NCBI GenBank assembly: GCA_910588745.1
Contig: CAJURK010000002.1
Coordinates: 60,675 to 124,674, forward strand
Length of the DNA stretch: 64,000 bases
Direction of reading: 5' to 3'
Origin: an uncultured Dorea sp.
GTDB taxonomy: Bacteria > Bacillota > Clostridia > Lachnospirales > Lachnospiraceae
Part shown: positions 1 to 8,267 of the stretch, piece after piece
Position numbering within the stretch: the first letter of the stretch is position 1
How the letters are laid out: the number at the start of each line of letters is the position of its first letter
Made by a program: the position numbers and the translations under genes
The notes under the pieces: model-generated
Told to the model about the DNA's origin: nothing
The model's database searches: none
The model's input: the letters and a program-made list of their open reading frames with translations, nothing else

Positions 1-649
1 TGTCATTATTGGGAAGCTTCTCAAAACGGATTCTTCCGTCGCTCATTAGCTTTAAATCTCCACGCACCATACACAAATCTGAAGTAGACAGCACCATACC
101 GCTAATGTTGCTTTCGTCGTCAATGACGGACCGCACCTGCGCGTAATTCGGGCCTACCTCCGTAACAATTCCCGCAAGTCCGCTTCCCGCAAGCACGTTC
201 ATATCGGCTTTAATTCCGTCGCTGCTTCCTTTATCAATGGTAAAAGAATTGAACCAGTTGGTGCCGTTATTGGCAATGACATGGGCTCCGACCTTTTCAT
301 AGTCGGCATAATTCTGATCCAGCTTATAAAGCTCCTGCAATCGCTCCAATTCATATTGTTCCTGGCGGAGCCTGGTATTGTCAATCATCATATCGTCCAG
401 TTTTGACTGCAGGGTTTCGTTCTCTTTCTTTAGTTCATCCAGCGTCTTGAAATTATCTGTTAAGTCCCCCATCCATCTGCCGATGGAGCTGATTCCCTTC
501 TGCATGGGTATTACCGTATAGCCGCCGAGAATACCGATCGGGCCCCTGCCGCCGGAAAAGCGTTCAATTCCCATAAGAATACCGCAGATAATGATCAGGG
601 CCAGTAATATATATTTTGCCGAGATCCTGTACTGATTCTTAATCTTCAT
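1..649 (-). CDS. mreC: Rod shape-determining protein MreC, 3' end missing
   Basis: MreC is a membrane-anchored periplasmic-side protein that links MreB to the cell-wall elongation machinery. The frame opens at an ATG (647-649) two bases after the mreB stop and stays open for 216 codons to the window edge. Visible features are a short basic N-terminus, one membrane helix at about residues 10-27, a glycine-rich stretch (RFSGGRGPIGI), a coiled coil at about residues 65-105 (LDELKKENETLQSKL, then LRQEQYELERLQELY), and the start of the beta-barrel region with the family-type phrase VIANNGTNWFNSFTIDKGS followed by SDGIKADMNVL. Roughly the last quarter of the protein lies outside the window. Tight coupling to mreB supports the call. 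Confidence 0.93.
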   Translation of the reverse strand, partial: MKIKNQYRISAKYILLALIIICGILMGIERFSGGRGPIGILGGYTVIPMQKGISSIGRWMGDLTDNFKTLDELKKENETLQSKLDDMMIDNTRLRQEQYELERLQELYKLDQNYADYEKVGAHVIANNGTNWFNSFTIDKGSSDGIKADMNVLAGSGLAGIVTEVGPNYAQVRSVIDDESNISGMVLSTSDLCMVRGDLKLMSDGRIRFEKLPNND

Positions 650-650
650 C

Positions 651-1673
651 TTATCTCATCCACCTATAATTTTCATCAATCATTGAATATGCCAGTTTCT
701 TCAAATCCTTCGATTCGATAATTTTCTTCAGACCCATAACCGCGCAGAGATCCGGATCAATGGCCGTTCGGACGCGGATCCCTGTCATCTCTTCTAAGTA
801 GACCTCCAATCCGGGAAGATTAGCAACTCCGCCAGTAAGGAAAATACCGTTTTTCCTTACTGCTTTACGTATCTCGGACGGCGTCCGGTCCATCAGCGAC
901 TGAATGGCGTCCACACACTGCTCCAAAGGCTCTTTAATCGCTGCTCTCACCAGATTAATCGAAATCTCACGGCGCTGCGGAACGCCCGTAATCAAATCTC
1001 TTCCGGAAATTGTCAGCGCCGCGTTATTATCCTCGCTGAATACGCCGAAATGCTTTCTGAGCACTTCCGAAGTGAGACGTCCGATAAGGAAATCATGATT
1101 GAACCGGACAAGCTGCGCAACTTGCTGGTCGAAGGTGGCTCCGCCTAGTTTTAAAAGCCGGTTTAACACCAGTCCGCCTCCGGCAATGATGGAAAGTTCC
1201 GTAGTCTCTCCTCCAAAATTCACAATAAAAAGACCTTTCGTATTTTGAGCGTCCAGATTCATCCCAATCGCATCCGCAATACCGCGCTCCACGATATTTA
1301 CTTCCTTTGCCCTGGCAGTTGAATGAATCACCAAGTCAAAGAACGCCTTCTTCTCCACCTCTGTTACATCCGTAGGTACCGCTATTACATATTCGGAGCC
1401 CCTTGCAAAGTGACGCTCCTTCTTGAGAAGATTCTGCAGCAGATACTGCATATCGTTAAACCGTGAAATCACGCCTTCCTTCATGGGAAACACCACTTGG
1501 ATATTGGGCGGGGTTTTCTCATACATCTCATAAGCCTGATCGCCTACCGCAAAAATGTCATGACCGTCCGAAAGCGCAATCGCGGTCTTTTCTTTCCATA
1601 TTGTATCCAGTTTTTTATCATAAACCTTAATCTCATAAGAGCCAAGATCCAAACCGTATATATTTCTTGCCAT
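651..1673 (-). CDS. mreB: Divergent MreB-type actin homologue
   Basis: This is an actin-fold ATPase of the MreB family, expected to form filaments under the membrane that guide cell-wall synthesis. I start it at ATG 1671-1673 (MARNIYGLDLGSYEIKV), which has AAAGGA about 9 bases upstream. A longer in-frame version reaching 1736 overlaps radC and has no ribosome site. The phosphate-1 loop is recognisable but unusual: GLDLGSYEIKV in place of the common DLGTANTLV form. The phosphate-2 region reads NFGGETTELSIIAGG and the adenosine motif LTGGVANLPGLEVYL. Length is 340 residues, normal for MreB. It sits between radC (13-base gap) and mreC (1-base gap), the classic mre order. It could be an MreB paralogue (Mbl-like) rather than the main MreB. 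Confidence 0.88.
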   Translation of the reverse strand: MARNIYGLDLGSYEIKVYDKKLDTIWKEKTAIALSDGHDIFAVGDQAYEMYEKTPPNIQVVFPMKEGVISRFNDMQYLLQNLLKKERHFARGSEYVIAVPTDVTEVEKKAFFDLVIHSTARAKEVNIVERGIADAIGMNLDAQNTKGLFIVNFGGETTELSIIAGGGLVLNRLLKLGGATFDQQVAQLVRFNHDFLIGRLTSEVLRKHFGVFSEDNNAALTISGRDLITGVPQRREISINLVRAAIKEPLEQCVDAIQSLMDRTPSEIRKAVRKNGIFLTGGVANLPGLEVYLEEMTGIRVRTAIDPDLCAVMGLKKIIESKDLKKLAYSMIDENYRWMR

Positions 1674-1686
1674 CGATATTATCCTT

Positions 1687-2382
1687 TCATTCAAGCAGTC
1701 CCTGCTCCGAAAAACTGATATAACAATTATTGCCAATCACAATATGATCTAACAGCTCAATTCCAATTAATTCTCCTGCCTGACGAATTCTTTCGGTAAT
1801 TAACCGATCCTCTCTGCTAGGAGCGGGGTCGCCGCTTGGATGATTATGGAGAATAATGATTGAGACCGCATTTTTTTGCAGCGCCTCTATAAATAATTCC
1901 CGGGGCGTAATCAGCGAAGCGTTTACCGTACCCTTGGATATATCGGATTCGCCAATCAGCCTGGCTTTTGAATTCAGCATCAGGAGCTTCATAAGCTCCT
2001 GCCTTTCATGCCGCATATCTTCCATATAATACTTCGCTATGGAGGCCGGACATGTGAACTGCAGCATCTCGCATGCAGACGCCTTCGCTAAGCGTTTTGC
2101 CAGCTCGGAAATGCAGACGATCTGAATTGCTTTGACCCGTCCGATTCCTTTTAGCTTTTTCAGCCGCTCAATCGTAAAATGGTGGATCCCCAGTATCCCG
2201 TCCTCTCCGGCGTAATATAAAATCCTCCTTGTAAGTTCGAGAACATTCTCTCCGCGGCTTCCAGTACGCAAAAGCGCTGCGAGAAGCTCCGCGTCCGTAA
2301 GACTTCCCGCGCCCAAACGCTCGCATTTCTCATAGGGGCGCTCTAATTCTGACAATGTTTTCATGGTGTTCGTATGACTCAT
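1687..2382 (-). CDS. radC: RadC family JAB/MPN-domain protein
   Basis: RadC (UPF0758) proteins have a helix-hairpin-helix N-terminus and a C-terminal JAB1/MPN metalloprotease-like domain. Their historic link to DNA repair is weakly supported. Residues 55-85 contain the hairpin-like phrase LKKLKGIGRVKAIQIV. The JAMM-type metal site is intact: glutamate in LITPRELFIEAL, then HNHPSGDPAPSRED near residue 180 with both histidines and the aspartate. Length is 231 residues, typical of the family. An alternative start is the Met at residue 7 (MKTLSELERPYEK). Neighbours mreB-mreC downstream match the common Firmicute radC-mreBCD order. The molecular function remains unknown. Confidence 0.93.
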   Translation of the reverse strand: MSHTNTMKTLSELERPYEKCERLGAGSLTDAELLAALLRTGSRGENVLELTRRILYYAGEDGILGIHHFTIERLKKLKGIGRVKAIQIVCISELAKRLAKASACEMLQFTCPASIAKYYMEDMRHERQELMKLLMLNSKARLIGESDISKGTVNASLITPRELFIEALQKNAVSIIILHNHPSGDPAPSREDRLITERIRQAGELIGIELLDHIVIGNNCYISFSEQGLLE

Positions 2383-2424
2383 ATCTTTTGTAGACTCTTA
2401 ATGATGCTCCCCAAGACAAGAAAA

Positions 2425-2685
2425 TTACATGAAGCGATATATAATAATTGCAAGAACAACACCTATTATGCTTGATATTGTAATCTTTATCGTAAGACCA
2501 AAGGTAATTACCAGAAGCCCGAGATTCAATACAATTGGTTTTTCCAGGCCAAATGTCTGTCCATAGCCAAGCCAGTTAAGCGCAGCCACATTTTCGGTAA
2601 GCATCCCGATAAAGCCGCCTAAAACTAAACCCGCAAGGACAAGAAGAAACAAAGCCCAGGAATTTTTGCTTCCTGCTCCCTTCAT
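2425..2685 (-). CDS. DUF4321 small membrane protein
   Basis: This is an 86-residue protein with two predicted membrane segments, at about residues 8-27 (SWALFLLVLAGLVLGGFIGML) and 50-85 (PIVLNLGLLVITFGLTIKITISSIIGVVLAIIIYRFM). It matches my memory of the DUF4321 family, which is common in Clostridia next to radC and maf genes. The gap between its stop and radC is about 40 bases, so co-transcription is likely. The RBS is GAGGAGG, 8-9 bases before the ATG. Its function is not known, and I infer only an envelope location. A small inverted repeat (ACACATTT/AAATGTGT, 2736-2755) lies about 50 bases upstream without a U-tract and may be an operator. Confidence 0.8.
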   Translation of the reverse strand: MKGAGSKNSWALFLLVLAGLVLGGFIGMLTENVAALNWLGYGQTFGLEKPIVLNLGLLVITFGLTIKITISSIIGVVLAIIIYRFM

Positions 2686-2790
2686 ATGTACTCCTCCTCA
2701 TATCCAGATCATTCCTAAAAACTCTGTATATTTTAACACATTTGGAAAAATGTGTATAGACTTATCCAATTAAAAATTTCTTAAACTGCT

Positions 2791-4404
2791 TTACGCCATG
2801 TCGAATGGACGGTATCTTTTGACGATTGATTCTGCCGTTTTTAGTCCGTCCATGGCCGCCGAAGCGATGCCTCCCGCATATCCGGCGCCCTCCCCGCAGG
2901 GATAAATTCCCCGGATGCTCCCCTGGAAGCTTTCATCCCGGAAAATTCTTACCGGGGAGGAGGTGCGGCTTTCCACTCCGGACAATACCGCGTCTGCGTT
3001 CCCATAACCCGGAAGCTTCCGGTCAAAGGCCTCTATTCCCTGGCGAATACTGTCCGCAAGTTCTTCCGGAAATATACTTCTGACATTTGCGGGAACGAAC
3101 GCCCCCTTCATGGCGGGCCGGATTGCGCCGAATCCTTCCGACGCTCTATTTTCACAGAAATCTCCAAACAACTGGGCGGGAATCTTTCCGTTTCCTATTT
3201 CAAAAGCCTTCTGTTCTAACATCCTTTGAAACGCAACTCCTGAAAGAGGCGTTCCGTCTGGAAAATCTTCCGGTCTGACGGTCACGATTACAGCGCTGTT
3301 CGCATTTCTTCCTGCACGGCTGCGGTAACTCATCCCGTTCACAGCCAGGCGTCCCTCCTCCGAAGAAGCGTTTACCACATAACCGCCGGGACACATGCAG
3401 AAGGTATAGACGCTTCTGCCGTTTGCTAAGTTCTCGGTCAGCTTATAAGAAGCAGCCGGAAGTCCGTTTCTTCTTTGACCTCCATACTGCGCCCGATCAA
3501 TCATTTCCTGCGGATGCTCTATGCGCACGCCTACTGCAAATGCCTTTGCTTCCATCTGAAGCCCTCTCGTATAAAGCGTCTGAAACGTATCTCTAGCGCT
3601 GTGGCCAATGGCAAATACCGCCGTCTGTGTTTCCCAAAATTCCTCTTTCCCACTGTCCGTATTTTTTATGTTCAGACCCAAAAGCCGTTTTCCATCGCCG
3701 ATGAAGTCGGTTACCTGACTGTGAAACCGTATTTCTCCGCCATGGTTTACCAAATCAAGACGCATATTTTTTACTACTTCGATCAAAATGTCCGTTCCAA
3801 TATGGGGTTTGCTCACATACAGAATATCCTCCGGCGCTCCGTATTTGACGAACCATTCCAGCACTTTGTGATTTCGCCCCATCGGATCCTTTACCAGCGT
3901 ATTTAGTTTTCCGTCGGAGAACGTCCCCGCGCCGCCCTCTCCAAACTGTACGTTGGAATCCGGGTTCAGCGTTCCCGTTTTCCAAAACATCTCCACATCC
4001 TTCAGCCGTTCGTCTACCCTGCCTCCGCGCTCTAATACCACAGGACGGTAGCCAAGCTCCGCCAGCAAACAGGCGCAGAACATTCCAGCCGGGCCGCTTC
4101 CAACAACTACAGGCCGGAAGGTCATCGGCTCCCTGCCGGGTACCGGATACTCATAAGGCCGAACATCCGACTTTTGTATATTCTTATTTTTATTCCGCTT
4201 GAGAATCTGGTTTTCCCCGGATACCTGCGCGTCTATCGTATAGATGTAAAAGAGTTCCGGTTTTTTTCTGGCGTCCAGAGACTGCCTGCGGATTTTGTAA
4301 GAACGCAGGCAGTTTTCCTGGATTCTCAGAGTACGGCATATTTTCTTTTCAAGGTCTGTCGTTGTATGTCCTATTTTTAGTTTCAATTGTGTAATCCGAA
4401 TCAT
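2791..4404 (-). CDS. FAD-dependent oxidoreductase, COG2509 type
   Basis: This is a 537-residue flavoprotein. The dinucleotide-binding motif VVGSGPAGMFCACLLAELG starts near residue 99, followed by VVLERGGRVDERLKDVEMFW and the family-typical NVQFGEGGAGTFSDGKLNT. The roughly 95 residues before the Rossmann fold (MIRITQLKLKIGH...) form the extra N-terminal domain found in COG2509 FAD-dependent dehydrogenases. The C-terminus has GIYPCGEGAGYAGGIASAAMDGL, which binds the FAD pyrophosphate. The substrate is not known. RBS AAGGAG precedes ATG 4404, and the stop of the next flavoprotein (4414) is only 9 bases away, so two unrelated FAD enzymes are probably co-expressed. Confidence 0.88.
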   Translation of the reverse strand: MIRITQLKLKIGHTTTDLEKKICRTLRIQENCLRSYKIRRQSLDARKKPELFYIYTIDAQVSGENQILKRNKNKNIQKSDVRPYEYPVPGREPMTFRPVVVGSGPAGMFCACLLAELGYRPVVLERGGRVDERLKDVEMFWKTGTLNPDSNVQFGEGGAGTFSDGKLNTLVKDPMGRNHKVLEWFVKYGAPEDILYVSKPHIGTDILIEVVKNMRLDLVNHGGEIRFHSQVTDFIGDGKRLLGLNIKNTDSGKEEFWETQTAVFAIGHSARDTFQTLYTRGLQMEAKAFAVGVRIEHPQEMIDRAQYGGQRRNGLPAASYKLTENLANGRSVYTFCMCPGGYVVNASSEEGRLAVNGMSYRSRAGRNANSAVIVTVRPEDFPDGTPLSGVAFQRMLEQKAFEIGNGKIPAQLFGDFCENRASEGFGAIRPAMKGAFVPANVRSIFPEELADSIRQGIEAFDRKLPGYGNADAVLSGVESRTSSPVRIFRDESFQGSIRGIYPCGEGAGYAGGIASAAMDGLKTAESIVKRYRPFDMA

Positions 4405-4413
4405 ACGCTCTCC

Positions 4414-5661
4414 TTATAAACCGTTGGTCTGCGGATACGGCGCCGCGGCGTACTGTCCCGCCCTGATTCCGGAACCCCATGCGAAGTGCAGGTTGTATCC
4501 GCCGCAGATTCCGTCTATATCTAAAAGCTCTCCTGTCAAAAACAATCCTTTTACCAGTTTTGATTCCATCGTGCGGGGAGACACTTCCGCCGTTTTTACT
4601 CCGCCCGCGCAGACCTGCGCTCTGGAAAACGGCTTTGTCCCGGAAACCGGAACTTCAAAACATTTACAGCAATCCGCAAACTTCCTCCACGTTTCTTCTG
4701 AAATTTTCTCTGCCCATACTTGTCTCTCTATACCGGATTCAGCCAGAAGAACCGGGATCAGCTTAGACGGAAATATCGTATTCAGCAGCTTTTGAGCCGC
4801 GCATTTTCCCCAAAGTTCCCGCCTTCTGTGAAGTTCTCGATAAAGCTCTTTCTTCGGGATATGAGGAAGGAAATCAATTTGGACAGTTACGTTTTTATTT
4901 TCCCGCAATGCTTTTGCGGCGTACCGGCTGATTTGAAACACCGGAATTCCTGAAATTCCGTAATCCGTAAGCTGCAGCTCTCCCATGTCTTCGGCAGTAA
5001 ACTGCCCTTCCACAAAAAGGGAAACTGCCGCTAAAGTCCGGATTCCGGCAAGCTTACGAAACCATTTTTTATCTGAAACAAGCGGCGCCAGAGCCGGAAC
5101 AACCGGCGACAGGGAATGTCCCAGTTCTTTTGCCAGAGCGTATCCGCTGCCGTCGCTTCCGGAGATATCCGAAGCTTTGCTCCCTGCCGCAAGAATTACT
5201 TTAGACGCGTAAAAAGATTTGTTCTGTCCCTGACAGTTGATCAGAAATCCGCCTTTTGTTCTGCGGATGTGTTCTGCGTGACAATCCGTAACAACCCGCG
5301 CCCCAAGCCGCAGAAGCTCTGTATCAAAGGCTTCCCGCACTGCCGAAGCCTGGTCGCATAATGGATATACATAGTCGCCGCGGCATTTCGTATAAATCCC
5401 CACAGAAGCCAGAAATTCAAGAGCCGGAGCCGAATCAAAGCCTTCTAGAAACTCCCCGGCAAATTCCGGGTCGTCGCTTCTATAGTCTTTGCTCCGAATG
5501 CGCAGGTTCGTTAAGTTGCAGCGTCCGTTTCCGGTAGATAACAGTTTTTTCCCTAATATATCATTGTGTTCCAGTATCGTTACAGAGGCTCCTGCGCGCG
5601 CCGCCGAAACCGCTGCAGCCATTCCGGAAGCCCCGCCGCCAATGACAACTATATCCTGCAT
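4414..5661 (-). CDS. BaiN/HI0933-family flavoprotein
   Basis: This is a 415-residue FAD-dependent enzyme of COG2081 (HI0933/YhiN/BaiN). Members have been annotated as aminoacetone oxidase-like, and BaiN of bile-acid 7-dehydroxylating clostridia belongs to this family. The FAD motif VVIGGGASGMAAAVSAARAG is at residues 5-24, followed by the family signature KKLLSTGNGRCNLTN near residue 42. The C-terminal motifs CAGGVKTAEVSPRTMESK and GLFLTGELLDIDGICGGYNLHFAWGSG are diagnostic. Membership does not prove bile-acid activity, since this family is present in most gut Firmicutes and no other bai genes are in the window. RBS GGGAG lies before the ATG. It is in line with the COG2509 and COG4100 genes. 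Confidence 0.88.
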   Translation of the reverse strand: MQDIVVIGGGASGMAAAVSAARAGASVTILEHNDILGKKLLSTGNGRCNLTNLRIRSKDYRSDDPEFAGEFLEGFDSAPALEFLASVGIYTKCRGDYVYPLCDQASAVREAFDTELLRLGARVVTDCHAEHIRRTKGGFLINCQGQNKSFYASKVILAAGSKASDISGSDGSGYALAKELGHSLSPVVPALAPLVSDKKWFRKLAGIRTLAAVSLFVEGQFTAEDMGELQLTDYGISGIPVFQISRYAAKALRENKNVTVQIDFLPHIPKKELYRELHRRRELWGKCAAQKLLNTIFPSKLIPVLLAESGIERQVWAEKISEETWRKFADCCKCFEVPVSGTKPFSRAQVCAGGVKTAEVSPRTMESKLVKGLFLTGELLDIDGICGGYNLHFAWGSGIRAGQYAAAPYPQTNGL

Positions 5662-5685
5662 GCCGCTCTCCCTTTCTTTTCCAAA

Positions 5686-6969
5686 CTACAGACGGATAAC
5701 TCCGTCCCGCACTAGGTATTCCAGAGACATTAAGATTCCTAATTTTGCGTGGGGCCAGGTAAGCCCTCCCTGGAAATAGACTGCGTAAGGAGGCTTCATC
5801 GGCCCGTCCGCGCTTAATTCAATCGAAGATCCTTGTACAAACGCGCCCGCCGCCATAATCACGTCGCTGTCATAACCAGGCATTGCCCATGGTTCCGGCG
5901 TCACATAGGAATCCACCGGAGCAGCCGCCTGAATTCCTCTGCAGAAAGCGACCACGCCCTCCGGCGTGCCAAACTCCACCGCCTGGATAATATCATGCCG
6001 GCTCTCCCGACTGTCGGGAATGACCGGATAACCCAGATGTTCATATATATTCGCGGCAAAGACGGCTCCTTTTAACGCGCTTGCCGTTACCACCGGCGCA
6101 AGAAATAATCCCTGATAAAAGGACTGCATAACGCCAAGGGAAGCGCCTACCTCCCTGCCAAGTCCCGGCGATGTTAGTCTGTATCCGCAGTTCTCAATCA
6201 ACTCTTGTTTTCCGGCAATATATCCTCCGATGGGGGCAAGACCGCCGCCCGGATTCTTAATCAGGGAACCCACAACCAAATCGGCGCCTGCATCGCTGGG
6301 CTCCGCAGTTTCCACAAACTCGCCGTAACAGTTATCCACCATGCAGATCACATCCGGCTTTATGCGCTTTACAAAGGCGATCGCTTCTCCAATCTGATTC
6401 ACGGAAAAACTGGGCCTGGTCTGGTATCCTTTGGAACGCTGGATGGTAACGAGTTTTGTTTTTTCTGTGAGCGTCTGTGCAATCTTCTCGTAATCAAAGC
6501 CGCCGTCCGGCAGCAAATCTACCTGAGAATAGGTGACGCCGTATTCCGCAAGAGAGCCTTTCGAGGGCCGGATTCCGATTACCTCTTCCAAAGTATCATA
6601 GGGCTTTCCCGCCACAGACACCAGTTCGTCTCCCGGTCTTAGATTTGCCGACAACGCGAGGGCGAGAGCATGGGTTCCGCAGGTAATCTGAGGGCGCACT
6701 AAGGCGGCTTCTGTATGGAACACTTCCGCATAAACCTTTTCCAACGTATCCCTTCCTAAGTCGTCGTAACCGTATCCGCTTGCGTAATGGAAACACGCTT
6801 CGCTCACCCGGTTTTTCTGCATAGCCAGAATGACTTTCATCTGATTGTGTTCTGCTGTTTCGTCAATTTCCCGGAACCGTTCCTTTAGCCGCTCTTCCAT
6901 CTGGGTTCCCAGATTTACTACGGAAGGACGGATTCCCATTTGTTGATACATTTCTGCTGTCGCCGACAT
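5686..6969 (-). CDS. PLP enzyme of the aluminium-resistance / methionine gamma-lyase-like family
   Basis: COG4100 enzymes are fold-type I PLP proteins related to cystathionine beta-lyase, named from an aluminium-resistance locus. The true substrate is unsettled. Visible motifs are RPQITCGTHALALALSANLRPGDELVSV near residue 80, CMVDNCYGEFVE with the cofactor-binding aspartate, and VGSLIKNPGGGLAPIGGYIAG with the likely Schiff-base lysine. I start it at ATG 6969 (MSATAEMYQQMG, 427 residues) because AAGGAG lies upstream with a spacing of about 12. An upstream in-frame ATG at 6990 has no ribosome site and would overlap the preceding gene. It follows the miaA-linked small gene directly, and this order (mutS-mutL-miaA-COG4100) is widespread in clostridia. 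Confidence 0.9.
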   Translation of the reverse strand: MSATAEMYQQMGIRPSVVNLGTQMEERLKERFREIDETAEHNQMKVILAMQKNRVSEACFHYASGYGYDDLGRDTLEKVYAEVFHTEAALVRPQITCGTHALALALSANLRPGDELVSVAGKPYDTLEEVIGIRPSKGSLAEYGVTYSQVDLLPDGGFDYEKIAQTLTEKTKLVTIQRSKGYQTRPSFSVNQIGEAIAFVKRIKPDVICMVDNCYGEFVETAEPSDAGADLVVGSLIKNPGGGLAPIGGYIAGKQELIENCGYRLTSPGLGREVGASLGVMQSFYQGLFLAPVVTASALKGAVFAANIYEHLGYPVIPDSRESRHDIIQAVEFGTPEGVVAFCRGIQAAAPVDSYVTPEPWAMPGYDSDVIMAAGAFVQGSSIELSADGPMKPPYAVYFQGGLTWPHAKLGILMSLEYLVRDGVIRL

Positions 6970-6970
6970 A

Positions 6971-7282
6971 CTATCTGTACTCTCCTTCATTCATTGCAAT
7001 TCTAATTTTTGTTTTTAATTCCGCAGTCTTTGAATCCATTTCCGGATTCAGGGACGGAATCTCCCGCACTACGTCCGCGGCTTTTTTTAAGTTTCCCATA
7101 TCATAAAGAAGCGCCGCCCGGTTCAGCTCAAACAACGCCTTCTCACCCCTTGTTTTTGCAAGCGGCTTGAGCGCAAGCAGTTCCTGATAAGTATTCTTCG
7201 TGTCCTTGCTGTAGGAATACAGCTCCAGCAGCGGGTTTAATTTCTTTAAAAATCGAGATCCCCCAAACAATCTTCTAAGCAT
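6971..7282 (-). CDS. Small TPR-like helical protein of unknown function
   Basis: A 103-residue, highly charged, helical protein. Residues 25-60 and 58-90 read like two degenerate tetratricopeptide-type helix pairs (YQELLALKPLAKTRGEKALFELNRAALLYDMGNLKKAADVVREIPSLNP). There is no signal peptide, membrane helix or metal site. The RBS GGGGAG lies upstream of the ATG. It is placed between miaA (24-base gap) and the COG4100 PLP enzyme, whose preferred start lies 1 base after its stop, so it is very likely translated as part of that operon. I do not recognise a named family. Consistent coding structure and operon fit argue that it is real. Confidence 0.75.
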   Translation of the reverse strand: MLRRLFGGSRFLKKLNPLLELYSYSKDTKNTYQELLALKPLAKTRGEKALFELNRAALLYDMGNLKKAADVVREIPSLNPEMDSKTAELKTKIRIAMNEGEYR

Positions 7283-7306
7283 GCTATTCTCCCCTTATTT
7301 TCTTGT

Positions 7307-8254
7307 TTAAACTTCTGAATGAAAAAACGGAATCTGTTTTTTCATCGTTTCTAATATTGCGTCTTCGTTATACCCATATTCGTTCTTGTTTATCCAAATC
7401 ACATCCCGCTCCCGTTTAAACCAGGTAATCTGCCTTTTAGCAAAATGCCTGGTATCCCGTTTGATTCTATACACCGCTTCTTCCAGCGTAATCTCCCCTT
7501 CCAGATACGCAAGCAGTTCCTTATAGCCAAGCCCCTGCATGGAAACAAGCTCTCTGGTATATCCGCGGTTTTTCAAATCCCTCACTTCCGCTAAAAGCCC
7601 GTCTTCCATCATTTGGTCTACCCGGGCGTCAATTCGTTTATATAGTCTGCTTCTCTCGTCGTTTAACACAAAATACCGGAATTCGTAAGGCGATTCCTTC
7701 GCCCGCTGGACTTCGTTGTGGACGGAAATGCAGCTTCCTGTCAGATGGTGGTACTCCAGCGCCCGAATGATTCGCTTTACATTGTTGGCATGGATTTCTT
7801 GCGCCGCCTTCGGGTCGGCCGCCCGCAGCCGGTCATGGAGCTTTGCCGCCCCGTAGTCCTTCGCGTACTGCTCCAGCTCTCTCCGGTATTTCGGATCGCT
7901 CTTGTTTTCTGTAAAATCAATATCATAAAGTACCGCCTGAATGTAAAAGCCGGTTCCTCCCACCAGAATCGGAATATGTCCGTTCGCGTAAATTTGCTTC
8001 ATGGCGTCCTTGGCCATTTGCTGAAACCGGACGACATGAAATTCTTCTTCCGGTTTTAATACGTCCACCAGATAATGAGGAACTCCGCCCATCTCATCCG
8101 GACGGATTTTTGCCGAGCCAATATCCATGTACTGATATACCTGCATGGAATCTGCCGAGATAATTTCTCCTCCAACCGCCTTCGCAAGACCGATCGAGGC
8201 TTTTGTTTTTCCCACGGCCGTAGGCCCGGTTAATACAATCAGTGGCTGTTTCAT
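7307..8254 (-). CDS. miaA: tRNA dimethylallyltransferase MiaA
   Basis: MiaA transfers a dimethylallyl group to N6 of A37 in tRNAs that read codons starting with U. It acts before MiaB, which is also in this window at 13681. The P-loop GPTAVGKT is at residues 10-17, followed by ISADSMQVYQYMDIGSAK, the LVGGTGFYIQAVLY motif near residue 100, and the C-terminal RDTRHFAKRQITWFKRE that contacts tRNA. Length is 315 residues, typical. RBS GGAGCG lies before ATG 8254. It follows mutL by 13 bases, giving the conserved mutS-mutL-miaA order of Firmicutes. Confidence 0.97.
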   Translation of the reverse strand: MKQPLIVLTGPTAVGKTKASIGLAKAVGGEIISADSMQVYQYMDIGSAKIRPDEMGGVPHYLVDVLKPEEEFHVVRFQQMAKDAMKQIYANGHIPILVGGTGFYIQAVLYDIDFTENKSDPKYRRELEQYAKDYGAAKLHDRLRAADPKAAQEIHANNVKRIIRALEYHHLTGSCISVHNEVQRAKESPYEFRYFVLNDERSRLYKRIDARVDQMMEDGLLAEVRDLKNRGYTRELVSMQGLGYKELLAYLEGEITLEEAVYRIKRDTRHFAKRQITWFKRERDVIWINKNEYGYNEDAILETMKKQIPFFHSEV

Positions 8255-8267
8255 GCTAAACGCTCCT

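Noticed and set aside
4414..5661. Bile-acid 7-dehydroxylation gene baiN
   Set aside because: The HI0933/BaiN family is general in Firmicutes and no other bai gene is in the window, so I name only the family.
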